Shown here: positions 10,315 through 18,715 of the stretch, piece after piece | How positions within the stretch are numbered: position 1 is the stretch's first letter | How the letters are laid out: each line of letters starts with the position of its first letter | From: Gammaproteobacteria bacterium bin55 | GTDB lineage: Bacteria > Pseudomonadota > Gammaproteobacteria > Pseudomonadales > Azotimanducaceae | DNA length: 52,275 nt | Reading direction: 5' to 3' | Assembly (NCBI GenBank): GCA_002238665.1 | Contig: MPMU01000005.1 | Location: 1 to 52,275 of the forward strand | Notes under the pieces: generated by a model | What the model saw: the letters and a program-made list of their open reading frames with translations, nothing else | Database searches by the model: none | What the model was told of the DNA's origin: nothing | Position numbers and translations under genes: made by a program

Positions 10315-10965
10315 CTATTCTCTTGCAGACGTTCGATGATAGAGCTGCACATCTCTCATAGGTCGTATATTGCCTAAGATTCGAGTGACGTGTAACGCCT
10401 GATATTCCTGATTTCGTCGCTGATGTGCATCCATGGCAGTAGAAACAGCTCGGTACCAATCTCCTGCCATTCTCGGTGATACTGAGACTACCTCTGGGTT
10501 ATTGGCGAACTGGGGATTTACTACGGGCATGTAACTTGGATTGTCTGTGCCACCTGCAAAGCGATCATCAGGAGTGTAGTCAGGGGTATTTATGTAGATT
10601 GCTGTGCCTAAAAAGCCAAATAGCAAAAAGGAAGCTGCTAAAGCTAATGGCGATCGTGGAAGTTTCCACTCAATTTTGTTGGAGGAAGGAGGTTGGGGGG
10701 CATCAGTTTCGAAGGTGGTATCTGAAAGCTCTAGCTCAGATTCATAATGTTGCACCATCGCATCCCAGCTGATTACGGAATAGGAAGGTTGAGGTTGATC
10801 TACCTTTTCACCTAAGAATTCCAGCTGTTCGTATTCTTGCCACCGTTGTCGAACTGACGGGTCTTTAGCCATTGCGTTGAGGATCTTTTTCACCTCATCT
10901 GGACTGGCCTCTCCATCCATTGCTGCCGACAGTGAATCGTTAATGTCTCGAATATCGGACTCCAC
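10315..10965 (-). CDS. rseA: Anti-sigma-E factor RseA
   Basis: Single-pass inner-membrane protein that holds RpoE inactive until it is cleaved. The N-terminal anti-sigma domain (LSAAMDGEAS, then RQRWQEYEQL) covers about 10-60. One membrane helix is at about 107-127 (PLALAASFLLFGFLGTAIYI), and the C-terminal third is periplasmic, where RseB would bind. The start is GTG at 10965, chosen because a GAGG ribosome site precedes it; the nearby ATG at 10969 is out of frame. A 193-nt gap separates it from rpoE. Confidence 0.9.
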   Translation of the reverse strand: MESDIRDINDSLSAAMDGEASPDEVKKILNAMAKDPSVRQRWQEYEQLEFLGEKVDQPQPSYSVISWDAMVQHYESELELSDTTFETDAPQPPSSNKIEWKLPRSPLALAASFLLFGFLGTAIYINTPDYTPDDRFAGGTDNPSYMPVVNPQFANNPEVVSVSPRMAGDWYRAVSTAMDAHQRRNQEYQALHVTRILGNIRPMRDVQLYHRTSARE

Positions 10966-11158
10966 GCATTACCTCGTTGTGTTGTTGGACATTAGTAAAG
11001 TCAAGCTCAATTTAGTTTTCACCATTCGTTGCCATAAGCTCACCATCCCTAGCTTTCAATATGGGTTGTTTCTGAAACCATAATGGATAAACTCTGCAAG
11101 AAAATAGTGAATTCCTTCATTTTGACTACTGATTTGCGATTTAGTTCAAAATCGCCTA

Positions 11159-11791
11159 TCACCCATTTGTTTTTTTCCACTCAGCCAGAACAGCCGTTCG
11201 GCTCTTACCAAACAATTTAAGGCAGATGGCATCTCGTGCTCTAGAGATGCGAGATCGTACAGTACCGGCTGGTGTATCTAGCATCGCAGCGATCTGACAG
11301 TACTTGTACTTCTCTTGCGACAGAACAAATGCATCCTTTAAATCAGGCGGTAAATCTTCAACCGCAGCGTCGTATTCTTCCTTACTGACTCGCTCTCCAA
11401 TTTTCGCTTCGTACGGTGAGGTCTTGTCAGTTCGATTCTCGATCATCTCCTCAATGGTCTGATCTTCTTCCGCCTCAATGAGGTTGCCAAGCGGTCGACG
11501 TTTTAGGTAACTTCGATAATTTGACGATTCAGAACGAGCGATCTTATAGGCCCACGTAAAAAACTGACTGTCGCCGCGAAAATTGGGCAGGTTCTTCCAG
11601 ATCTTGGCGAATGTCTGCATGAGGACATCCAACGCATCATCCTCTGTATCCGTCCAATGCCGTATATGCTTGAGTAAGCGATGCTCATATTTCTTGTAGA
11701 TCACGTTGAACGCGCTTTCATCACCTTCTTTGGCTCGCTTCAAGAGCTCACGCTCGTCGAGCTGGGAGATCTTTGCGGACGAATCAACCAA
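11159..11791 (-). CDS. rpoE: ECF sigma factor RpoE (sigma-E)
   Basis: Extracytoplasmic-function sigma factor for envelope stress. Region 2 (about 20-90) contains DALDVLMQTFAKIWKNL and FRGDSQFFTWAYKIARS; region 4 (about 140-200) contains LPPDLKDAFVLSQ and a helix-turn-helix with TPAGTVRSRISRAR. The 210 residues exceed the usual 191 by a longer acidic linker (about 105-135). The start is taken as TTG, although no strong ribosome site is seen, so the exact N-terminus is uncertain. It heads rpoE-rseA-rseB-rseC and diverges from nadB, as in many Gammaproteobacteria. Confidence 0.93.
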   Translation of the reverse strand: MVDSSAKISQLDERELLKRAKEGDESAFNVIYKKYEHRLLKHIRHWTDTEDDALDVLMQTFAKIWKNLPNFRGDSQFFTWAYKIARSESSNYRSYLKRRPLGNLIEAEEDQTIEEMIENRTDKTSPYEAKIGERVSKEEYDAAVEDLPPDLKDAFVLSQEKYKYCQIAAMLDTPAGTVRSRISRARDAICLKLFGKSRTAVLAEWKKTNG

Positions 11792-11905
11792 AATACTTTT
11801 TGCCTTTGTACCTAGCTACTAATGTGTCCCATGCAGGAACTTGGAGGAAGGACTACATACACCACATTTGACTCCCAATAGAATTTGGCTTCTACGGGAG
11901 TGAAC

Positions 11906-11933
11906 CAATCATTCTAATTATTTTGTAAGTTCC
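11906..11933 (-). promoter_or_regulatory. Possible sigma-E-type promoter of rpoE
   Basis: A GGAACTT heptamer reads on the minus strand at 11933-11927, upstream of rpoE and inside the extreme 5' end of the divergent nadB region. This matches the -35 box of sigma-E promoters, and rpoE is autoregulated in E. coli. Sixteen bases on lies TGATTG, a poor match to the -10 box. The distance to rpoE is about 115 nt. Treat as a candidate only. Confidence 0.3.
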
Positions 11934-11935
11934 CT

Positions 11936-13573
11936 TTGAGCTATAGACACGAAACGGACGTTTTAATCGTCGGAAGTGGAGCGGCAGGATTAGCTGCCGC
12001 GATTCACTTATCACCGAGCTGTGACGTACTGTTAATTTCAAAAGAAGATTTCAAAAGCGGTTCTTCCAACCGCGCACAGGGAGGTATCGCCGCGGTCTGG
12101 GACGAGGCTGATTCACTGGACTCCCATGTTGAGGACACGATCCGCGCAGGAGCTGGCTTATGCGACGAGCAGGTTGTCCAATTTGCGGTTTCTCGAGGCA
12201 AGAGAGAAGTTGATTGGCTCATCAAACAGAATCTGCAATTTGATCGAGACGAAGATGACTTTCACTTAACACAAGAAGGTGGACATTCTTTTCGACGAGT
12301 CTTACATGTAGCAGATGCTACTGGGAAAGCAATCGTTGCAAATCTCACTGAGCAGGTCATTGATCGCGACAACATTCATTTTCTACCCAACCGAATGGTC
12401 GTCGATGTGGTCACCGACGGTAATCGAAACGCTGGTCAGAGACGTGTATTAGGAGCTTATGTATACAACACCGTCAGCCGTCGTGTCGAGGTGATTCAAG
12501 CCAAAGTTGTGATTCTTGCCAGTGGCGGTGCAAGCAAGGTGTACCTCTATACCAGTAATCCAGATTCTTCCACTGGAGATGGCATCGCCATTGCAGCCAG
12601 ACGCGGTGCGCGTATCGCAAACATGGAATTCAATCAGTTCCATCCTACCTGCCTATATCACCCAAACGCTCGCTCATTTCTGATTTCCGAAGCCGTCCGA
12701 GGCGAAGGTGGAAAACTGGTGCTCCCCAATGGCGAGCGCTTCATGTCCAAATTCGATCCAAGGGGGGAACTCGCTTCGAGGGATATCGTCGCGAGAGCCA
12801 TTGACTTTGAAATGAAACGATTGGGTATTGAATGCGTATATCTGGATGTATCACATCTTGGGACCGCCCAAATCGAGTCTCGATTTCCAACGATCTCCAG
12901 CACATTACGTTCGGTTGGTATCGACATGGCGACGCAACCGATTCCGGTAGTCCCCGCAGCACACTATACGTGCGGAGGGGTCTTGGTGGATATTCACGGA
13001 CAGACAGATATTGGTTCACTCTATGCGATTGGTGAGACAGCCTACACAGGATTTCACGGTGCGAATCGACTTGCCAGTAATTCCCTACTAGAGTGTTTGG
13101 TTTTTGCCCGATCCGCAGCAGAGCACATTCTCAGTAACAAGCTAGCCCAGAGAACCAACAGTCCCAGCATCCCAGAGTGGGACGAGAGTCAGGTTACTGA
13201 TTCCGATGAGGACGTAGTCCTCCAACACAATTGGTTGGAACTACGCAGATTTATGTGGGATTACGTCGGTATCGTACGTTCTACAAAACGTCTTGAACGG
13301 GCAGCCAATCGTCTCAGATTGTTAAAACAGGAAGTTTTCGATTACTACGCCAACTTCCGAGTAAACAGCAATCTGTTGGAGTTAAGAAACCTTATCGAAG
13401 TAGCGTCGTTAATAATCGAATCTGCACAGGCGCGTAAGGAAAGTCGTGGACTCCACTTCAACATGAACTTTCCCGATCTGGCAGAAGATGTACATCCCAC
13501 GATTCTGCATCCTGCTAAGGATCCACTCGATGTACTTCAGCTAGCTCATAACCGCCGACGCAACACCTCGTAA
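11936..13573 (+). CDS. nadB: L-aspartate oxidase
   Basis: FAD enzyme that oxidises L-aspartate to iminoaspartate, the first step of NAD synthesis. The N-terminal dinucleotide motif GSGAAGLAAA is at about 13-22, RAQGGIAA at about 46-53, HPTCLY near 240 and the family-typical GANRLASNSLLE near 380. The 545 residues are full length. The start is TTG with no clear ribosome site, but the FAD motif leaves little room for another. The divergent pairing with rpoE is a conserved gammaproteobacterial arrangement. Confidence 0.95.
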   Translation: MSYRHETDVLIVGSGAAGLAAAIHLSPSCDVLLISKEDFKSGSSNRAQGGIAAVWDEADSLDSHVEDTIRAGAGLCDEQVVQFAVSRGKREVDWLIKQNLQFDRDEDDFHLTQEGGHSFRRVLHVADATGKAIVANLTEQVIDRDNIHFLPNRMVVDVVTDGNRNAGQRRVLGAYVYNTVSRRVEVIQAKVVILASGGASKVYLYTSNPDSSTGDGIAIAARRGARIANMEFNQFHPTCLYHPNARSFLISEAVRGEGGKLVLPNGERFMSKFDPRGELASRDIVARAIDFEMKRLGIECVYLDVSHLGTAQIESRFPTISSTLRSVGIDMATQPIPVVPAAHYTCGGVLVDIHGQTDIGSLYAIGETAYTGFHGANRLASNSLLECLVFARSAAEHILSNKLAQRTNSPSIPEWDESQVTDSDEDVVLQHNWLELRRFMWDYVGIVRSTKRLERAANRLRLLKQEVFDYYANFRVNSNLLELRNLIEVASLIIESAQARKESRGLHFNMNFPDLAEDVHPTILHPAKDPLDVLQLAHNRRRNTS

Positions 13574-13581
13574 AGCACTCA

Positions 13582-14106
13582 CTAGATCTGATAACACCAG
13601 TGCCACGGCTCATAGATCACCCCGTGTGGATTATCTTTGGGAAAAGACATAGTAAATCCAAACCGGTCTGCATAGGCGGTCAACCAGCTGAATGCTCTGG
13701 ATTCTTCGAAAACCTGTTCTACAGCTTTGTAGCCAGGCGAGGTCACATCGAGAGCGAGGCCACTCTGGTGCTCGCTGAACCCAGGTGCGGCAACTCTCGT
13801 AAGGATCGACTCGATCGATTCACCGCGAGCTAGGTGCCTTTGAATCAAACCTTCCTGGTAGCTAGCTGATCGATAAGCTGAGACTACTTTCAGCTCGACT
13901 TCTTGCTCTTGAGCCCATTCAACCATTTCCAACCACTTTTCAGCAGCCGGTTTTCGAAGTTGCTGAGGTCTACCGTAAACATCTTCGCCAATTGAAACCA
14001 GATCCGTTGGAATGTCAAAGCAAGGAAGCGAAGACCGGCTGATGTAGTTTGACGAAATTCCTAGGCGATCATGAATCTCCTGGATTTGAGACGGTAACTC
14101 AAGCAA
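13582..14106 (-). CDS. M15-family D-alanyl-D-alanine carboxypeptidase (VanY/LdcB-like)
   Basis: Peptidoglycan-trimming zinc peptidase. The zinc motif SEHQSGLALD (about 124-133) supplies the His and Asp ligands and EPWHW near the C-terminus supplies the last His. The upstream YRSASYQEGL loop is also typical. The 174 residues contain only the catalytic domain, and no signal peptide or membrane anchor is visible, so how it reaches the periplasm is unclear. The start is TTG, 9 nt after the CoA-transferase stop; an operon with it is likely though functionally odd. Confidence 0.85.
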   Translation of the reverse strand: MLELPSQIQEIHDRLGISSNYISRSSLPCFDIPTDLVSIGEDVYGRPQQLRKPAAEKWLEMVEWAQEQEVELKVVSAYRSASYQEGLIQRHLARGESIESILTRVAAPGFSEHQSGLALDVTSPGYKAVEQVFEESRAFSWLTAYADRFGFTMSFPKDNPHGVIYEPWHWCYQI

Positions 14107-14115
14107 TCTGAGAGA

Positions 14116-15345
14116 CTACCCTGCTGCCTTCGCCTCTAAGCGGTCGACTTCCTCACCTCCGATAACGCCTTTGTCTCGTAATCGACCGAGTTCACTGCGC
14201 GAAATTCCTAGGTCAGTCATCAGCACCTCGTCATTGTGCTCACCTAGTAAAGGTGCTGCTACTGGTTCCACCTTACTTTCTGACATTCTTGAAGGCCAAC
14301 CCAAGATTCTGACATTGCCGTAATCTCGATGATCGATTTCTTTAATAAAGCCGCGTTCCTGTAAATGAGGATCAGAGAATAGTTCATTGGTCTGATAAAC
14401 TGCGCTCGCGCAGACTCCCGCTTCCGCGAACAGACTCATGCACTCACGTTTAGTCTTTGTTTTCGTCCATTCGGCAATCTCGTTATAAAGACCACTTGCA
14501 TTGACATGACGTTGCCGCGGAGTCTCATACTCTGGTCGAGCAAACAAATCCGGTTTTTCTATGGTTTGGCATACACCGTCCCACATTCGTTGATTGACCG
14601 CCATGATGAAGATATAGTCGTTGGCGCCACCAGGGGCACAGGGGTAAAGTGCCATAAATGGATTCGAGCCATTGCCGCTCCGAAGTGTTGGTCTTGCACC
14701 AAATCCGGTGCTCGATACCGCGGTCCTGAGATAGTAGGTCATAGCCTCCTGCATCGACAATTCGATAGATTGACCTCTATTGGTGCGTAGACGCTGAGCA
14801 TAAGCGGCTGTGATCGCCAAAGCAGCCTGCATGCCTGTTCCAGCATCACCAGTGGTAGGACCCGGACGCATGGGTGGACCATCTGGATTACCTGTAATCG
14901 AGAAAGCACCAGCTGCGGCTTGAGCAACCATGTCCATGCATTTGTAGTGAGCATGAGGACCTGTAGTTCCAAATCCTTTGATCCGAGCGTAGATCAATTG
15001 TGGGTTAATCTCACTCATTACTTCATATCCAAGATTGAGTTTTTCCATCACGCCGGGACCGTAATTCTCGACAAACACGTCGTAGTTAGGAAGCATCTTG
15101 AGTAGCAATTCGCGACCCGCAGGATCCTGTAAATTGATGGTCACACTTCGCTTATTACTATTCCAATTGATGAAATACTCACGATCGATTGAGTTGCCTG
15201 CGCTTCGACCCCGTCCAGGATCGCCAAAATTAGGACGCTCAATCTTGACCACATCCGCACCAAGAAAAGCCAACGATTGGGTACAGCATGTCCCTGCTTC
15301 AAACTGAGTCATGTCCAGAATTCTCATTCCGTCAAGTGCAGGCAT
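14116..15345 (-). CDS. CaiB/BaiF-family (class III) CoA-transferase
   Basis: Moves CoA between carboxylic acids through an aspartyl-CoA thioester intermediate. Family marks are LDMTQFEAGTCCTQSLAFLGADVVKIERP at the N-terminus (residues about 9-38), SNKRSVTINL and the catalytic aspartate in KCMDMVAQAAAG near residue 140. The length of 409 fits. An AAGGGGA ribosome site precedes the ATG. The substrate cannot be told from sequence; possible acids include formate/oxalate, carnitine or mesaconate-like compounds. Confidence 0.92.
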   Translation of the reverse strand: MPALDGMRILDMTQFEAGTCCTQSLAFLGADVVKIERPNFGDPGRGRSAGNSIDREYFINWNSNKRSVTINLQDPAGRELLLKMLPNYDVFVENYGPGVMEKLNLGYEVMSEINPQLIYARIKGFGTTGPHAHYKCMDMVAQAAAGAFSITGNPDGPPMRPGPTTGDAGTGMQAALAITAAYAQRLRTNRGQSIELSMQEAMTYYLRTAVSSTGFGARPTLRSGNGSNPFMALYPCAPGGANDYIFIMAVNQRMWDGVCQTIEKPDLFARPEYETPRQRHVNASGLYNEIAEWTKTKTKRECMSLFAEAGVCASAVYQTNELFSDPHLQERGFIKEIDHRDYGNVRILGWPSRMSESKVEPVAAPLLGEHNDEVLMTDLGISRSELGRLRDKGVIGGEEVDRLEAKAAG

Positions 15346-15614
15346 AGTTCCCCTTCTGTTTCATCGGCACAATGAAAAGTTCAGTTACAACACTGTTATT
15401 AAGTTTATTTAGAGTCTTTCGAAAAACTGTGGTCTCACGACAATTCCGTTGTGCTAATAGTTTTATCTATTTGATTTAAAACGTTATTTGTTAGACAATC
15501 CAGCATCGAATTACTCCAAAAGCATGTTTTTCGACAGTCTCTTTAAAGGAGTTTTATACGTTAGTGCCAAGACCGAGTCCTCCACCGTCATGAACCAATC
15601 TGTAAGCATCCGAT
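15346..15614. other. Non-coding stretch between the CoA-transferase and the mobile remnant
   Basis: AT-rich, with stops in all frames. I looked here for the far terminal inverted repeat of the IS1595-type element that begins near 18.0-18.2 kb, and found no convincing match. The DNA probably includes both the CoA-transferase promoter and the element's boundary. Confidence 0.4.
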
Positions 15615-15806
15615 CTACTTGTCCTTGTAAACTATATTTTCAGGTTGCAGGATAGCCTTAACGAAGTTCTCCATCTTCTCTTTGACCGTATCACCAGAGA
15701 CGTCTATATGAAACTCCGCCTCTAACTCAGCTTTGCTCAGTTGATAGGTTGACACACGGAGTTCTACAAAGGGTAATTCTTTGCGGTACTTTCGTTCTTT
15801 TATGCG
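15615..15806 (-). pseudogene. Start-less reading frame following the methyltransferase-HNH gene
   Basis: Between an upstream TGA (15807-15809) and a TAG at 15615-15617 there is a 63-codon frame, shifted by one base from the methyltransferase and overlapping its last codons. The translation is protein-like: it contains RKELPFVELRVSTYQLSKAE and a mixed helix/strand composition with evenly spread charge. It has no ATG, TTG or GTG before codon 18. It may be the C-terminal tail of the methyltransferase separated by a one-base indel, a decayed small gene, or the product of ribosomal frameshifting. I recognise no family. Confidence 0.4.
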
Positions 15807-17074
15807 TCAGGATTCACGCCATCAGGTAGTTTCGGTAGAGCTTTCATCCCAGCAAGTCTTGAAATCAGATATTCTGTACGATTACCTTTCAGTGAATTGC
15901 AGTAACTACACAGGAGCTGTAAATTCTCGATGTGATTAGTGCCGCCCTTGGATGTAGGGGTAATGTGGTCCACTTCTAAATTTTGCATTTTAAAATGTTC
16001 TTCGCACCCATGACAGTACCCCCCTTGTTCACCGTAAAGGATTTTCTTATTTTTTAGGGAGTTATAAGGTGGTAGCTTGCCTAGGTCTGTACGTAGTGGA
16101 ATGTCTACTCGGTCAGTAACATCTACAAATATATCTGGTTGGTCGGCTTTGATTCGTTCGTTAACTAGCCGTACTGCGATTGGACTAATATCTATACCTA
16201 CCCAGTTTCTTCCGAGTCTATCCGCTGCAACTAAGGTGGTTGCACACCCGCAGAAAGGATCTAGGACCACGTCACCTTCGTTTGAAGATGCTTTGATAAT
16301 TCTCTCGAGTAGCGCTAAAGGCTTCTGGGTAGGGTATCCCACGCGCTCTCGCTGGTTCGTCAGTACCGGAACATCTGACCACCAATCCTCAGGAATTTTG
16401 CCGTCGCCGAATTGTGCTCTCACGTCCTCAATACTGCGTTTGTCCTGGGTATTCACTGAAGGGGAAATCACACTACGAGTGCCCTCTATGCGCCCGCGTC
16501 GAGCCAATGTCTCAGCGCTGTAAGCCGTGCGGACAGCGTCTGCATTGAACGCCTCTCCCCCAAAAAACAGAATCGTATCGTGTTTGCGCGGAAACCATCG
16601 CTTCGTATTGGACGGGCCAGTGTAGCACCACACAATCTCATTTCGAAATTCCCTCCTACCAAACACTGCATCCATCAATAGCTTTAGATAGTGACTCATC
16701 GTTGGATCACAATGCAAGTAAATCGAGCCGTTCTCTTTTAGTAATCGGTGCATTTCAAGTAGCCGAATCGCCATATAAATGAGATAAGACTTATCCGAAT
16801 TATTTTGTGCCGCTTGAATCACCCGCCATAGAGCCGCTTGTTGCGGTTTCTTTTGGAGCAAATCTAGCCACTTAACGTTTAAATCTGATAATGACCATGT
16901 ATCCTTAAACTCCGAACCCGCTGCTTTGCTACCAATTGGCGCGGCGTAGTTGGCGTTGGAGTTGAAAGGGGGGTCTAGGTAGATAAGGTCCACTGAATCC
17001 GAATTCATTCCCCGCATGATTTCAAGGTTATCAGCTGTCCAAATCGTTCGATTCTTCCAGTTTGTTTCTGCCAT
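15800..17074 (-). CDS. Beta-class DNA methyltransferase fused to an HNH nuclease domain
   Basis: The N-terminal 320 residues form an N4-cytosine/N6-adenine methyltransferase with beta-class motif order: motif IV DPPF at 34-37 and the SAM motif LDPFCGCAT at 272-280, followed by GRNWVGIDI. Residues about 345-405 form an HNH domain with CxxC (355, 358), the core VDHITPTSKGGTNHIENL (369-386) and a second CxxC (390, 393). The ATG overlaps the TAA of the decayed IS1595-type transposase (TAATG), so translation would have been coupled. It may be a one-protein restriction-modification enzyme or a methylase with a nicking domain; its target is unknown. Confidence 0.88.
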   Translation of the reverse strand: MAETNWKNRTIWTADNLEIMRGMNSDSVDLIYLDPPFNSNANYAAPIGSKAAGSEFKDTWSLSDLNVKWLDLLQKKPQQAALWRVIQAAQNNSDKSYLIYMAIRLLEMHRLLKENGSIYLHCDPTMSHYLKLLMDAVFGRREFRNEIVWCYTGPSNTKRWFPRKHDTILFFGGEAFNADAVRTAYSAETLARRGRIEGTRSVISPSVNTQDKRSIEDVRAQFGDGKIPEDWWSDVPVLTNQRERVGYPTQKPLALLERIIKASSNEGDVVLDPFCGCATTLVAADRLGRNWVGIDISPIAVRLVNERIKADQPDIFVDVTDRVDIPLRTDLGKLPPYNSLKNKKILYGEQGGYCHGCEEHFKMQNLEVDHITPTSKGGTNHIENLQLLCSYCNSLKGNRTEYLISRLAGMKALPKLPDGVNPDA

Positions 17075-18039
17075 TACACTACTCTCTTCGCTACTTGATT
17101 GTCAGCAATCATGTCAGCATACTTCATTCGTTTACCTTGCATATTGTTCGAGAATGTCTTGAAGATGTCGAGCGTATCTGCTTTGGTTATACCGAGTTGC
17201 AAACTCGTCTACGTAGCGGTTTAAATGCTTAGCGCTAAAGAGATGGAACTTACTGTGATAACCGCGTTCGAGAATCGACCAAAATGAATCAATCCTGTAC
17301 GTTTGACCTTGTCCGTTCACATACTCAGCGACCCAATGCTTAACTTTACAGTGCTCTCTCTGTTCAATACCTTGATAAGCTCTACCTTCGACCGCATAGA
17401 CGGTAAAACCTGTAACGGTATTCTCATTTACAGAACTTTTTAAGGTTCTTTCATCCGAACAACTAACTGCTTTAGCACTGACTTGAATGATGTTTCTATC
17501 CTTCGCGCCCACTACCTCAGAATTAGCAACAGCAGTCTTAGCTGCACTTAGCTTTTTAAGTGCGTGCTTGTTCGATCCTTTACAACCTATGGAAGTTTCA
17601 TCGATTTCTATCGTCCCAAGAAACAGATTGTTACCTGTCATCATATCTTCTCTTAGTCTACGTCCTAAGTGCCACGCTGATTTCAGAGTGATATCAAGCT
17701 CTCGGTGCAATTTCATGCTCGATACCCCTTTCAGGTTTATAAATACCAAGTACACAGCAATTGCCCAGATCTGAAAGTTCAATTTAGATGCTTCCATTAA
17801 AGTACCAATCTTGACGCTGAATAGTTTTATACAACCTTACTCTATACAACGATAAGGCATGGTTTTATGTGTGCGTTGATTTTCACGGGGATAGAGCCAC
17901 AATGAGGACAAGCAGGTATGTCTCCCCAGCGTTTATTGTCAAACCATGCTTCAGCGGTTTCGGAGTTGGGAAATATTTAGTAGAGCGATTTGAAGATGAT
18001 TCCTTTTCGGTAATACTTACCGGGAGCGTTTTTAGACAT
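17074..18039 (-). pseudogene. Decayed IS1595-family transposase
   Basis: Reading the minus strand from ATG at 18039 and joining frames gives a full IS1595-type protein. It starts MSKNAPGKYYRKG, has a zinc ribbon (ACPHCGS ... MPYRC), then the FSVKIGT segment, the core IDETSIGCKGSNKHA, the SFWSILERGYH block, and a C-terminus with GKRMKYADMI. It carries an in-frame TAA after about 20 codons, a frameshift and a TAA within the zinc ribbon, and another frameshift near 17178. An open piece of 221 codons remains at 17132-17797. The second catalytic Asp (usually TDE/TDG) reads AVEG, so it would be inactive anyway. The restored frame ends in TAA overlapping the methyltransferase ATG. Confidence 0.9.
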
Positions 18040-18208
18040 TTAAGCTCTGTTTATCAATTACTTAGAGGTAGTTTTACACAAAAGAGACACAGAATCCAAG
18101 CAATTTCTCAAGCATACTCAAGGTTTTATAGCAATAAAGTTTATAACTCTTTCATTTGGACAATCTCACTACTTCAAACTGATTTACACCAAAAGTTGTC
18201 CACGTAAT

Positions 18209-18715
18209 ATGGAAAGTTCAGATCAATATCGTCGTAAGTTCGAGATTGAGGTCGTCAGGGAATCACTGCATTTTTCTGCGGCACACTTCACCATATTCAG
18301 CTCGGTGAGTCGAGAGAATCTGCATGGCCACAACTTCAGAGTCCAGGCTGTCATCGAAGCGAAAGTCGGAGAAGATGGACTGGTTTTTGACTATTCAATC
18401 ATCAAGGATGTTCTACAGAATCACTGCGATGCACTCGACGAAAAACTCTTGCTTCCAGAGAACTCTCCCTATCTAGAAATCACTAAATCTGGCGGGTATG
18501 TTCAGGTCAAATTCGATCACGAGGTATTGCCTTTCTTGCCACGCGATGTGAAGATCCTCCCAGTCAGAAATATCACTGTGGAAGAACTCTCTGAATGGTT
18601 TATTAGCCAACTTCAAGAAGATAGCGCGTATAAATCTCTCCCCATAGATCGACTTTCCATTCGAGTAGCTTCGGGCTCTGGACAGTGGGGAGTCAGTACG
18701 ATAGAACACTCATGA
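18209..18715 (+). CDS. 6-pyruvoyl-tetrahydropterin synthase-family protein with ExxHGH motif (PTPS-III-like)
   Basis: T-fold enzyme acting on dihydroneopterin triphosphate. Zinc ligands are in HFSAAHF (about 21-27) and LHGHNF (about 40-45). The catalytic Cys of QueD (CxxxHGH) is replaced: the sequence is RENLHGH, giving ExxHGH. That motif is described for PTPS-III enzymes that make 6-hydroxymethyl-dihydropterin and bypass FolB in folate synthesis. LDEKLLLP and NITVEEL fit the second half of the fold. It overlaps the downstream SDR gene by ATGA, so the two are coupled. Whether it is FolB-like or has another pterin product is inference. Confidence 0.82.
   Translation: MESSDQYRRKFEIEVVRESLHFSAAHFTIFSSVSRENLHGHNFRVQAVIEAKVGEDGLVFDYSIIKDVLQNHCDALDEKLLLPENSPYLEITKSGGYVQVKFDHEVLPFLPRDVKILPVRNITVEELSEWFISQLQEDSAYKSLPIDRLSIRVASGSGQWGVSTIEHS

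Noticed and set aside
17869-18207. 112-codon plus-strand frame
   Set aside because: It is antisense to the N-terminal part of the decayed IS1595-type transposase, whose MSKNAPGKYYRKG start and zinc ribbon read clearly on the minus strand.
15346-18208. Terminal inverted repeats of the IS1595-type element
   Set aside because: Comparing both candidate ends by eye gave only short AT-rich similarities; none was long or exact enough to report.
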